A DNA stretch of 64,000 nt. It comes from Thermoleophilia bacterium SCSIO 60948. Lineage in GTDB: Bacteria > Actinomycetota > Thermoleophilia > Solirubrobacterales > 70-9. Of this stretch, positions 24,425-32,452 are shown piece by piece. A program made the translations under genes and the position numbers. Location: NCBI GenBank assembly GCA_021496505.1, contig CP053031.1:1364001-1428000 (forward strand), read 5' to 3'. Position 1 is the stretch's first letter. Every line of letters begins with the position of its first letter. The notes under the pieces are model-generated. The model had not been told where the DNA came from, did no database searches, and saw only the letters and a list, made by a program, of their open reading frames with translations.

Positions 24425-25719
24425 GCCGCCGTCCCTTCGCACGCCGCCGCCGCGGCTACCCTGCGCAGGCAGCCCCGTCAGCGCCACGGTTCTCACCCTC
24501 GCCCTCCATCGAAGTCATCGCCGACCAGACCCCCTTCCGAACCGGCTCGCCGGCCGGTCTCGGGCGTCCGCTGCGCGTCCTCACGCTGCTCGACGGCCTC
24601 GGGCTGGGCGGCGGCGCCGAGCGGATCGCTCGCGACGTCATGGTCGGCCTGGACCCGGCGCGCTTCGAGCGCACGATCTGCGCGAGTCGCTGGCCCGACG
24701 AGCGCGCCAGTCCGGAGGCATCGGCGGCGGCGCTCGAGCGCTTCGAGCGCGCCGGCGTCAGGTTCATCGGTCTCAAGCGCTCCTCGGCCAAGGACCTCAC
24801 GGCCTGGAAGCCGCTGATATCGATGATGCGACGTGAGCGGATCGACGTTCTGCACTCCCACGGCTTCGGGTCCAACGTCTGGGGTGCTCTGACGGGGAGC
24901 CTCGCGAGCGTCCCGGTGATCGTCGCCCACGAGCACACGTGGTCCTTCGAGGGGCGCCCGTTGCGCAAGTTCCTCGACCGTCAGCTGATCGCTCGGCGCG
25001 CCGACGCCTTCCTCGCCGTCTCGAGCGAGGACCGGCGGCGGATGATCGAGATAGAGGGGATCCCCGAGGACAAGGTCACCTTCGTGCCGAACGGGATCCC
25101 GACGCCGGGCGAGCGCGGCGAGGCCGCGGGGCTGCGAACCGAGTTCGGGATCCCTCCCGGCGCGCCCGTGGTCGGGACGGTCTGCACGCTGCGAAGGCAG
25201 AAGGCCCTCGATGTCCTGGTCGGGGCCGCGGTCAAGCTCCGGGTCGAGTTCCCCGACCTGCGCGTGCTGATCATCGGCAACGGCAAGGAACGGGCCTACG
25301 TCGAGGAGGCGATCGCGCGCTTCGACGCCGAGCCGACCGTGATCCTCGCGGGCTTCAGGCCCGACGCGACCGATCTCGTCCACATGTTCGATGTCGCGGC
25401 ATGCTCGTCGGACTTCGAGGGCACCCCGCTCTCGATCCTCGAGTACATGGAGGCACGAGTCCCGGTGGTCGCGACGAGGGTCGGCGGCATCCCCGACATG
25501 ATTCGCCCGGGCGTCGAGGGCGAGCTGGTCGAGCCGCGGGACCCGAGCGGGCTCGCCGAGGCGATCGCGCGCCTGCTCCGTGACCCCGCGATGGCGCGGG
25601 CGATGGGCGAGCGGGGAAGGTTGCGACGCCGCGAGGAGTTCGAGATCGGCGTGACGGTCGAGCGGATCGCCGCGATCTACGAGCGGCTTCGCTCCGCACC
25701 CGGCAAGCCCGCCATCTGA
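24391..25719 (+). CDS. Glycosyltransferase family 4
   Basis: A 442-residue GT-B enzyme. The catalytic fold begins at LRVLTLLDGLGLGGGAERIARDV (about residue 61), and the 60 residues before it are Arg/Pro-rich. Donor motifs are VGTVCTLRRQKALDVLVGAA, VLIIGNGKERAYVEEAI, VILAGFRPDATDLVHMFDVAA and FEGTPLSILEYMEARVPVVATRVGG with EX7E. The only in-frame start before the fold is GTG at 24391, overlapping the sulfotransferase end by 34 bp; a non-canonical start further in is possible, so the N-terminus is uncertain. Its 3' end overlaps the convergent sulfotransferase by 43 bp. Confidence 0.85.
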   Translation: MRARARRLAGLSRRPFARRRRGYPAQAAPSAPRFSPSPSIEVIADQTPFRTGSPAGLGRPLRVLTLLDGLGLGGGAERIARDVMVGLDPARFERTICASRWPDERASPEASAAALERFERAGVRFIGLKRSSAKDLTAWKPLISMMRRERIDVLHSHGFGSNVWGALTGSLASVPVIVAHEHTWSFEGRPLRKFLDRQLIARRADAFLAVSSEDRRRMIEIEGIPEDKVTFVPNGIPTPGERGEAAGLRTEFGIPPGAPVVGTVCTLRRQKALDVLVGAAVKLRVEFPDLRVLIIGNGKERAYVEEAIARFDAEPTVILAGFRPDATDLVHMFDVAACSSDFEGTPLSILEYMEARVPVVATRVGGIPDMIRPGVEGELVEPRDPSGLAEAIARLLRDPAMARAMGERGRLRRREEFEIGVTVERIAAIYERLRSAPGKPAI

Positions 25720-26501
25720 GCCGCCACCCGCGTGTCGCGCGGCCTTCGCGGTCGCGGGTCGCGCAGGTCATAGCCCCACGCGCCGGCCGCCTCGTCGAAG
25801 CGGCGGCTGAGCAGCGCCGCGCGGGCACGCTTGACGGGGTTGGGTCCTGACGCTCCCCAGCGCTCGAAATACTTCTCGTTCAGCCGTGGTCTGACCTCGA
25901 TCTCGTGCTCGTGGGCTTCGAGTCCGATGAACGCGTAGAGGCGATCGAGCTCCGCGGCCGGATCGGCGATCAGGTCCTCGTAGCGGACGAAGCGGAGTCG
26001 CTCGACGTGCGCGGCGTCAGCCAGGCAGTCGCCCTGCGCCGCGCACCAGTTGCGAAGCAGCGCCGCCACCGACCTCGTCCGCGCCCACTTCTTCGTCGCG
26101 TAGGTCACCGCGATCGGGTGGCGGACGACGACGATGAACAGCGACCCGGGAAACATCGCCTGGAGGAAGCGCATCCGGATCATGTTCGGAGGGGACTTCT
26201 CGAGCAGCACCGGTCTTTCGAGGTCCCAGTGCTCGGCCCACGAACCCCACATCCGGCGCCCGTTCTCTTCGGTCAGGAGCGGTGAGGACTCGGTCAGGCG
26301 ACTCGCGTGATCGAGCGCGAACAACCCCGGCCCGCCGTAGGCACGCGCCGGCGGGACGACGTCCTGGAGGTGCTGGCCCTCGTCCTCCCAGACCCCGGTG
26401 TCGGAGAAGCCGCTGATCTGCGGGTGCTCGCTCATCCACCGCGCGAGCGGGGTGGTACCGCTGCGGTGAAGGCCCCCGATGAAGACCAGGCGGTGGTTCA
26501 T
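25677..26501 (-). CDS. Sulfotransferase family protein (Sulfotransfer_3 type)
   Basis: A 274-residue protein. The PAPS loop is LVFIGGLHRSGTTPLARWMS (H-R-S-G-T-T), and the 3'-phosphate site is PGSLFIVVVRHPIAVTYATKK (R-H-P). RLRFVRYEDLIADPAAELDRLYAFIGL matches the late conserved segment of these enzymes. The ATG at 26501 overlaps the stop of the upstream O-antigen ligase gene (ATGA), which fixes the start and the operon order. Third sulfotransferase in the polysaccharide region; acceptor unknown. Confidence 0.86.
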   Translation of the reverse strand: MNHRLVFIGGLHRSGTTPLARWMSEHPQISGFSDTGVWEDEGQHLQDVVPPARAYGGPGLFALDHASRLTESSPLLTEENGRRMWGSWAEHWDLERPVLLEKSPPNMIRMRFLQAMFPGSLFIVVVRHPIAVTYATKKWARTRSVAALLRNWCAAQGDCLADAAHVERLRFVRYEDLIADPAAELDRLYAFIGLEAHEHEIEVRPRLNEKYFERWGASGPNPVKRARAALLSRRFDEAAGAWGYDLRDPRPRRPRDTRVAAQMAGLPGAERSRS

Positions 26502-27967
26502 CGCGCCGCGACCGGGCGGCCGGGCGGTCGCGCCGGCGGCTCGGCGGGGCTCGGCTCGCCGTCGCCGTCGCCGTCGCCGTCGCCCTCGGCCTCGCGCCGC
26601 TGCTCGGCGAGCATCGCCTGGGCGACGTTGAGGAGGGCGGGAGCGAGCGCGAGCAGGAGCCAGAGGTCCTTGGAGTACTGGCGCGAGGCGAAGAACGCGG
26701 CCGCGAGCAGCGCCGCAAGGGCTACGAACAGGGCACGGGCGGTGATCGACATCGCGCGGTCGCCGGCGAGGTCGAAACGGCCCGCGGCGCGCAGCGAGCA
26801 AACGAGACAGAAGACGACTATGCCGACGAACAACAGCAGGCCGACCAGTCCCGTCTCCGCCCAGAACTCGAGGAAGGTGTTGTGGGCGACCTTGTCGGCC
26901 TCGGCCCCGATGAAGTAGTCGGCGCGCTGAATCACGCCCGGCTGGAGCAGATAGTCGGGCGCGACGTTGGCGAAGTTCCCCGCGCCGACACCCGTGATCG
27001 GCTCGTCCTCGACCATTCTCCAGCCGACGTTCCAGAGGTCCACGCGCCCGCTTCCGTCGTCGACGGTCACGACGCGCTCGCGCAGCTCCGGTGTCGCGGC
27101 GTAGTTGAAGAAGGCGAAGGCCGCGAGAACCGAGACGCCCGCGAACAGGACCATCCGGATCCGCTGCTTCGAGGAGACCGCGACGAACGCGGCGAGGGCG
27201 ACGGCGAGCGATACGAGGCCGCCCCGCGACCCGGTGAGAAACACGGCGGCGATGCAGACGACGCCGACGAGCCCGGCGCTCAGTCGCGCGAGCGGGTCGC
27301 GCCACGCATAGATGAGGCTGACCGCGAAGGCGAGACCGGCGACGCAGATCGCGGCGAGCTCCCCGGGCTCCTGCGTGTTCGACGCGAGCCTGCTCGTGTC
27401 GCCCTCGTTCGGGGCGGCGAACAGCAAGCCGTAGACGGCGTCGAAGCTCGCGCCGAACGCGACCGCGGCCACTACGCCGAGCACCTGGCGGCGGGTGCGG
27501 ACGGCGGTGAACACGATCAGGAACAGCACAGCGTTGAGGGCGATCCGGTACGCCGCGTCGAGCGCCAGCGCGCCGTCGTCGGCCCAGACCCGGCTCAGGG
27601 TCAGCCAGACGAGGAAGAGGACGACGATGCCGGTGAACAACGGGTGGGCGGCCGGCAGCTCGGAGCGCCGGTCGGCGCGCGTGACCGTGGTCGCGAACCA
27701 CGAGATGGCGAGCAGAAGCCCGGTGATCTTCGCGAAGCTCAGGCCCGCCCCGGCGAGCATCGGGACCTGAGAGACGAACGAGATGACGATGAACATCACC
27801 AGTCCGGCGTAGAGGTTCGCCATCACGACGAGCGTGAAGGCGAGCCCGATCGCGGCGACCACGGCGAGGGCCGGGTCGTAGCCGGCGAGGATCCCGAGCG
27901 CGACCGCGGCGAGCCCGAGCGCGGCGGCGGGAAGCCAGCCGCGAGGTGCCACGAGGGTCGCGCTCAT
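26498..27967 (-). CDS. O-antigen ligase/polymerase family protein
   Basis: A 489-residue membrane protein with about 12 helices. The family signature reads VFLTGSRGGLVSLAVALAAF, then a loop with VDLWNVGWRMVEDEPITGVGAGNF, and KVAHNTFLEFWAETGLVGLLL (H-N-x-x-L-x-x-x-x-E-x-G). The C-terminal tail is polar, with an EGDGDGDGDGE run encoded by four GTCGCC units (plus strand 26561-26584) and a Pro-rich end. Coupled to the sulfotransferase downstream. It is similar in plan to the polymerase at 12575 but clearly divergent, consistent with a different linkage or acceptor. Confidence 0.85.
   Translation of the reverse strand: MSATLVAPRGWLPAAALGLAAVALGILAGYDPALAVVAAIGLAFTLVVMANLYAGLVMFIVISFVSQVPMLAGAGLSFAKITGLLLAISWFATTVTRADRRSELPAAHPLFTGIVVLFLVWLTLSRVWADDGALALDAAYRIALNAVLFLIVFTAVRTRRQVLGVVAAVAFGASFDAVYGLLFAAPNEGDTSRLASNTQEPGELAAICVAGLAFAVSLIYAWRDPLARLSAGLVGVVCIAAVFLTGSRGGLVSLAVALAAFVAVSSKQRIRMVLFAGVSVLAAFAFFNYAATPELRERVVTVDDGSGRVDLWNVGWRMVEDEPITGVGAGNFANVAPDYLLQPGVIQRADYFIGAEADKVAHNTFLEFWAETGLVGLLLFVGIVVFCLVCSLRAAGRFDLAGDRAMSITARALFVALAALLAAAFFASRQYSKDLWLLLALAPALLNVAQAMLAEQRREAEGDGDGDGDGEPSPAEPPARPPGRPVAAR
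26561..26584. repeat. Hexanucleotide tandem repeat (GTCGCC)4 in a coding tail
   Basis: Four perfect GTCGCC units near the 3' end of the O-antigen ligase gene (minus strand), encoding a Gly-Asp run in its polar C-terminal tail. Unit changes would keep the frame, so copy-number variation would only alter tail length. Confidence 0.6.
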
Positions 27968-28009
27968 CCGATCATGATCGCAGGCAACCGGGCGCCGGAG
28001 CGCCCACGC

Positions 28010-28810
28010 TCACGTCGGCTGTCGCACCGCTCGGCTGCCCAACGAACGGCGAGCTCGGTTCATGCCTCGCCACGCCCGCGTGCCTGAGACGCGGCGCATC
28101 GTCGCCGAGGTCTTCACCGCGAACCGGCGCTCGCTGTCGACGCGGTTGATGACGGTCCTCGGGATCGAGTAGGGGTCGGCGGGTCCCGCCGGCCTGCAGC
28201 GAGCGGTTCCGACCGCGTTCGCGTATCCGGTGCGCTCCGCCGCGGCTCGCGCGCGGTCGTCGAGGAGGCCGTAGGGGTAGGCGAGCGAGGTGCATTCGAA
28301 GCCGAGTCGGTCCTCGAGCTCGCGCTTCGATCCCGCGAGCTGGCGCTCGATCTCGGCGACGTCGAGCTCCGGTAGCCGTGGATGCGAGAGCGTGTGGGAG
28401 CCGACTTGCCAACCGTCCGATGCGAGCCCGCCGAGCTCATCCCACGACATCGCGACCAGTTCGTCGCGGTGCGGACCGTCGAGCCACCCATCGACCCTGG
28501 ACCAGGCCGCTGGCCGTTCGGCGCCGATCAGGTCGGTCGGCGCGTAGACGGTCGCGACCGCGCCGGCGGCGTCGAGCACCGGACGCGCCCGCTCGGCGAC
28601 CGAGCGCAGGGCGTCGTCGAAGCTGATCGCGGCGACGCGGTCTGCGGGACCGGACGCGATCGCGTCGTCGATCGTCGCGAACCGATAGCCGCGGCGCTTC
28701 AGCAGCGCGACGTGAGACGCGAACTGCTCTCGCCCTACGGCGAGGTCTCCAGGCCAGCCGTCACTGATCGCGTGATAACACAGAAGAAGCGGCCCCACCC
28801 CGACGGTCAA
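28010..28810 (-). CDS. Polysaccharide deacetylase (carbohydrate esterase 4)
   Basis: A 266-residue NodB-fold protein and paralogue of the gene at 15371. It shows LLLCYHAISDGWPGDLAV, AAISFDDALRSVAERA with the Asp pair, WQVGSHTLSHPRLP with the H-x(3)-H metal motif, and CTSLAYPYGLLDDRA. A TTG start at 28810 has GGAG 4 nt upstream. Like its paralogue it lacks a signal peptide. It is the third gene in a minus-strand run (30017, 28857, 28010, 26498, 25677) that reads as one polysaccharide operon. Confidence 0.88.
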   Translation of the reverse strand: MTVGVGPLLLCYHAISDGWPGDLAVGREQFASHVALLKRRGYRFATIDDAIASGPADRVAAISFDDALRSVAERARPVLDAAGAVATVYAPTDLIGAERPAAWSRVDGWLDGPHRDELVAMSWDELGGLASDGWQVGSHTLSHPRLPELDVAEIERQLAGSKRELEDRLGFECTSLAYPYGLLDDRARAAAERTGYANAVGTARCRPAGPADPYSIPRTVINRVDSERRFAVKTSATMRRVSGTRAWRGMNRARRSLGSRAVRQPT

Positions 28811-28856
28811 GCTACTCCAAGCGGTCGCCCGCGTCGAGGGCTTCCGGGGCCGATCT

Positions 28857-29999
28857 CTAGGAGCGTCTCGTGAGTCGCTTCTTCGCGGCGCCGATGCGCC
28901 GTCGCTGGTCTTCGGGGAGGCGGCGAAGGCCGCGCCTGGCGAGACCCCCGAGGCCGGCCGCGAGGCGGTCCGCTCCGAGCCGCGGGGCGAGCAACAGGCT
29001 CGTCACCTGGCGCTCGGAGTCGGCGAAGCGGCTCTTGAACGCCTCGTCACCGAGCAGAAGATCGAACTCGTCGGCGCCCTCGTCGAAGGCGCGGCGAACC
29101 GCCTCGGCGAGGATCAGCAGACCGACGCTGTGCGACGCTCTCGCGGGGTCGAAACCCGCCTGGTAGTAGGCGAAGCGGCCACCGATGTTCCAGCCGAGCC
29201 ACGACGCGGCCGGCGCCTCGTCGACCGTGAGCGTGCAGAGACGAAGCCATCCGTTGCGCTCCGCCGCGACCGCGAACTGCTCCAGGAAGCGCCGGATGAT
29301 CGGGCTGTCGAGCGACGTTTCGCCGGTCCGCTCGTCCCAGCGCAGGTCGTGCAGCCGAAACAGGGTCGCCATGTCCTCGCGGACCTCCGACTCGCCCGCG
29401 GACCAGCGAAACTCGGGTCGGTGGTCGCGCTCGAGCGCGCGCCGCTTGCGTCCGAGCTGGCTGCGGAAGTTCCGGCTGCGCCCGGCGAGGAACTCCTCCC
29501 AGGTTCGCCCACCGATCCGCAGCGTCGGCAGTCCCGCGGCGCGATAGGGGATCGGGGTTCCGAACCCCGCCGACCTGGCGAGCTCGGCGGCCCAGGGTGC
29601 CCCGTCGTCGATCTTCTCGAGGCGGACCGAGCGCCCGCGCTCGCGCAGCCGTGGCCCGAGCGCGCGAAGGAACGGCGCCGGGTCGCCATCGGCGACCGGT
29701 GCGAAGTGGTCGCCGAACCGCGCGCCCGCGAACCCAAGCGCCCGGCGGCGCCCGGTGCCCGTCTCGATCAGCGGCAGCACGCCGGCGAGCCCGCCGGCGC
29801 CGTCGCGAGCGACGCCGACCGCGGGTCTCTCGCCGCCGCCTTCGCGCCCGCGCCAGGCAGCGAACCAATCCGGCGTCACGAATGCGTTGCCCTGGTCGAC
29901 CGCGAGCCGGCGCCATTCGGGCTCGAGCGCCGTGACCCGGGCGGGCTCGGAGACGATCTCGACGGTCGCGGGGGGCGAACCGTCGCCCCGGTTCGGCAC
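28857..29999 (-). CDS. GNAT/FemAB-like acyltransferase (BioF2-type)
   Basis: A 380-residue protein of the same family as 1839-2948. It has NAFVTPDWFAAWRGREG near the N-terminus, a basic central SRNFRSQLGRKRRALERD segment, and WLRLCTLTVDEAPAASWLGWNIGGRFAYYQAGFDPARASHSVG-type C-terminal features (residues about 245-290). The C-terminus has a basic helix. The gene sits between the BY-kinase and the deacetylase on the same strand. It probably acylates a sugar or lipid-linked intermediate; the donor and acceptor are not known. Confidence 0.8.
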   Translation of the reverse strand: MPNRGDGSPPATVEIVSEPARVTALEPEWRRLAVDQGNAFVTPDWFAAWRGREGGGERPAVGVARDGAGGLAGVLPLIETGTGRRRALGFAGARFGDHFAPVADGDPAPFLRALGPRLRERGRSVRLEKIDDGAPWAAELARSAGFGTPIPYRAAGLPTLRIGGRTWEEFLAGRSRNFRSQLGRKRRALERDHRPEFRWSAGESEVREDMATLFRLHDLRWDERTGETSLDSPIIRRFLEQFAVAAERNGWLRLCTLTVDEAPAASWLGWNIGGRFAYYQAGFDPARASHSVGLLILAEAVRRAFDEGADEFDLLLGDEAFKSRFADSERQVTSLLLAPRLGADRLAAGLGGLARRGLRRLPEDQRRRIGAAKKRLTRRS

Positions 30000-30016
30000 G
30001 GATCCGGTGGTGCGGT

Positions 30017-31597
30017 TCAGCGCGGGGTTCCGCTCGCCGCCGAGGGCTCGCGCCCGCGGCGCGCAGAGGTCTCGCGGCCGCCGGCTTCGTTGCCCCGGTA
30101 GTAGTAGGACGACGAGCCCTCGGAGCGCGTGACCTCGATCAGCGCGAAGCCGGTCGGCGCCACGCCGTTGCTCGCGAGGAGCTCGGACAGCTCGCTCAGG
30201 CGGTCGAGCCGGGTCAGGCCGAGGCGGCAGACGATCAGGACGTCGTCGACCTGGCGCGCGAGCGGGAGGGTGTCGACCACAGCCGTGAGCGGCGGGGAGT
30301 CGATGATCACGATGTCGGCGAGCTCTTGAGCCTCGCGCAGGAGCCGCTCAGCCGCGCGCAGCGAGAAGAGCTCGCTCATCGCCGCGCCGCGGTAGTCGGC
30401 GAGCAGCAGCTTGAGGCCCTCGCCGAACGGCGCGCTCGTCACGAGGGCGTCCTCGAGCTCGACGTTGCCGAGCAGCGTGCCCGCGGTGCCGCCTCGCTTC
30501 GGTGGTTCGAGGCCGAGCGTCTCGCCGACCGAAGGCCGTCGAAGGTCGGCCTCGATGACGATCACGCGGGCGCCGGTGAGGACGAACGAGGCGGCGAGGT
30601 TGATCGCGGTCGTCGTCTTACCCTCGGAGGGCGCGGAGCCGGTGACCATGATCGTCTGCGCGAGGCCGTCATCACGCGAGCGGTTACTGAGCAGGTTGGC
30701 CCGGAGCGTTCGATAGGCCTCGCTCGCGGCCTGGGACATCGTCCCGGGGGCCATCGGCGCGTTGCGGCGCGACTGCTCCTTCGGGACCCGGGCCAGGATC
30801 GGGAGCTTGAAGCGCGAGCGCAGCTGTTCCTCGCGGCGAAGGCGCGGGTCGAGCGCCTGGCTGCCGAACGCGGCGATGCCGCCGATCACCAATCCGGCGA
30901 GGAGCGCGGCTCCCAGCGTGAGGCGGACGTTGGGCGAGGCTGCCTCGTCGGGTACCACCGCCTCCGTCTCGACGCGGATCGTCGGGTCCTCGCTGCGCGA
31001 GAGGATCTCGAGCTGGCTGACCTCGGCCTGAGCGCTACCGCCCGTGGTCGCACCGTCCTCGGTCAGCGCCGACAGCTGGGTCTCGACCTGCTCGTGGAGC
31101 GCCTCGGTCCGGTCGTCGACGACGGCCTGCGCCATCGCGTTGGCGACGTCGGCGGCCGCCTGCGGCGACTCCGCGCTCGCTGTGATCGCGATGATGTTGC
31201 TCGTCGCCACCGGCTCGGCGGTCACGTCGTCGAGCAACGTCTGCGGGCCTGGGGCGCCGCCGAGCTCCTCCGATGCCCGCGCCGCGACGTCGATGCTCTG
31301 CGCGAGCGTCGCCGCCGTCTCCACGTCGCGCGTGGGGTCGCTCGACTGGCGGATCAGGCCGAGGCTCGCTAGCAGCGGGTCGTCGGCCGGAACGGGGCTC
31401 ACGAGGAGCTCCGCGCGTGCTTCGTAGACGCGGTCGGCGACGAGCAGGTAGCCGACCGCGGCGACGAGGCAGATCAGGACGGCGCCGACGATCAGCCAGA
31501 TGCGCTCGCGAATCGTCGCGACGTACTCGCGAAGTCCTGATTCCTCGCGTGCCGGCTGCTGCCAGTCGGAGGCCTGTGATCGAGTCTGCTCCACCAT
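30017..31597 (-). CDS. Wzz/BY-kinase fusion, second copy
   Basis: A 526-residue protein with an N-terminal Wzz domain (helix IWLIVGAVLICLVAAVGYLL near residue 33, second helix LTLGAALLAGLVIGGIAAF near 230) and a tyrosine kinase domain. Walker A is MVTGSAPSEGKTTTAINLA, Walker A' VIEADLRRPS and Walker B DIVIIDSPPL. The tail has a SSSYYYRG cluster, the autophosphorylation site. It shares domain order, length and the phrase LLASLGLIRQSSDPTRDVETAA (compare LATLGLIRESSDPSLDVETAA) with the copy at 16271, so they arose by duplication. It heads the minus-strand operon of 25.7-31.6 kb and probably sets the length of its polymer. Confidence 0.9.
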   Translation of the reverse strand: MVEQTRSQASDWQQPAREESGLREYVATIRERIWLIVGAVLICLVAAVGYLLVADRVYEARAELLVSPVPADDPLLASLGLIRQSSDPTRDVETAATLAQSIDVAARASEELGGAPGPQTLLDDVTAEPVATSNIIAITASAESPQAAADVANAMAQAVVDDRTEALHEQVETQLSALTEDGATTGGSAQAEVSQLEILSRSEDPTIRVETEAVVPDEAASPNVRLTLGAALLAGLVIGGIAAFGSQALDPRLRREEQLRSRFKLPILARVPKEQSRRNAPMAPGTMSQAASEAYRTLRANLLSNRSRDDGLAQTIMVTGSAPSEGKTTTAINLAASFVLTGARVIVIEADLRRPSVGETLGLEPPKRGGTAGTLLGNVELEDALVTSAPFGEGLKLLLADYRGAAMSELFSLRAAERLLREAQELADIVIIDSPPLTAVVDTLPLARQVDDVLIVCRLGLTRLDRLSELSELLASNGVAPTGFALIEVTRSEGSSSYYYRGNEAGGRETSARRGREPSAASGTPR

Positions 31598-31707
31598 TCG
31601 CTCAGATCGGGTTGACCCGATGCGGGCGTGAGACTACCCGGCGCAGCGCGGGAACGGCTACCTCAGCGGAGGCGAACGTTTGCCTGCAAGAGCGGGTGTG
31701 ATCGGGT

Positions 31708-32400
31708 TCAGCCGCGCGGCGTCGCCGAAGTCAGGCGCCCGAAGGCCACGTAGCGCTGCGCCGCGCTGTAGAGCGGGTGGCACGCTGTCAGCACGATCCG
31801 CTCGTAGCCGACGTTGTCGACGACCTCGACGTCGTAAGGGTCGACGATCTCCGTCTTCTCCACTTCGTAGGTGAAGTTGCCGTAGGGCATCTCGACCCGG
31901 ATCTCGTCGCCCTTCTCGAGCTCGTTGATACGGCGGAACGGCGCCAGGTAGGTCGTTCGGTGGCCCGCGACGCCGATCGTCTTGCCCTCGCCCGGTAGCG
32001 CCGTGTCCGGGTAGTGGCCCGGGCCCTCGCGGAGCGTCGCGTCGTCGGTCCCCTGCAGCATCACGTCGTCCTGGTCCATCGCCGGGATCTCGATCCGGCC
32101 GATCGCCTCACCCGTCTCGATCTTCTTCGCGAACAGCCCTGCGAGGCGCTTGGAGTCGGCGGGGGAGAGCTCCGCTCCCTGCGCGCCGGAGCGGATCTGG
32201 TCGAGCAGCTCGACGACGTCGGCGTCGGCCGCGAACGCCTCGTTCAGCTCAGAAAGCTCTCCGTCGGCGCGTGACTGCTGGATCGATCCGTAGACGGTCG
32301 AGACGGGCTCCTTCCACAGCAGCGTCGCCGCGACGTCGGCCATCACCACGATGCCCGCCGTGATCAGTGCGATCGAGAGGATTCGAAGCGCGCGGCGCAT
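31708..32400 (-). CDS. srtE: Class E sortase
   Basis: A 230-residue membrane-anchored transpeptidase. A hydrophobic helix covers about residues 5-25 (LRILSIALITAGIVVMADVAATLL). The catalytic domain has IGRIEIPAMD, the active-site His in IGVAGHRTTYLAPF, the active-site Cys in VLTACHPLYSA (the T-A-C-H-P form of actinobacterial class E/D sortases) and the Arg in QRYVAFGRL. A region of about 65 residues between helix and domain is helical and acidic. I use the ATG at 32400; a GTG at 32442 would add 14 residues. Class E sortases attach LAxTG or LPxTG proteins to the wall; an LPFTG protein is encoded at 50344. Divergent from argG. Confidence 0.93.
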   Translation of the reverse strand: MRRALRILSIALITAGIVVMADVAATLLWKEPVSTVYGSIQQSRADGELSELNEAFAADADVVELLDQIRSGAQGAELSPADSKRLAGLFAKKIETGEAIGRIEIPAMDQDDVMLQGTDDATLREGPGHYPDTALPGEGKTIGVAGHRTTYLAPFRRINELEKGDEIRVEMPYGNFTYEVEKTEIVDPYDVEVVDNVGYERIVLTACHPLYSAAQRYVAFGRLTSATPRG

Positions 32401-32452
32401 CGGCACATGATGACGGCCCGGCGGCGCGCCTGCGAGACTCACGCGCCATCAG

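Noticed and set aside
25677-27701. A 674-codon minus-strand frame that could be read as a fused protein
   Set aside because: Only its last 274 residues (from ATG 26501) look like a protein, a sulfotransferase. The upstream part is Arg-rich out-of-frame sequence opposite the strong O-antigen ligase frame, and an ATGA junction marks the real start.
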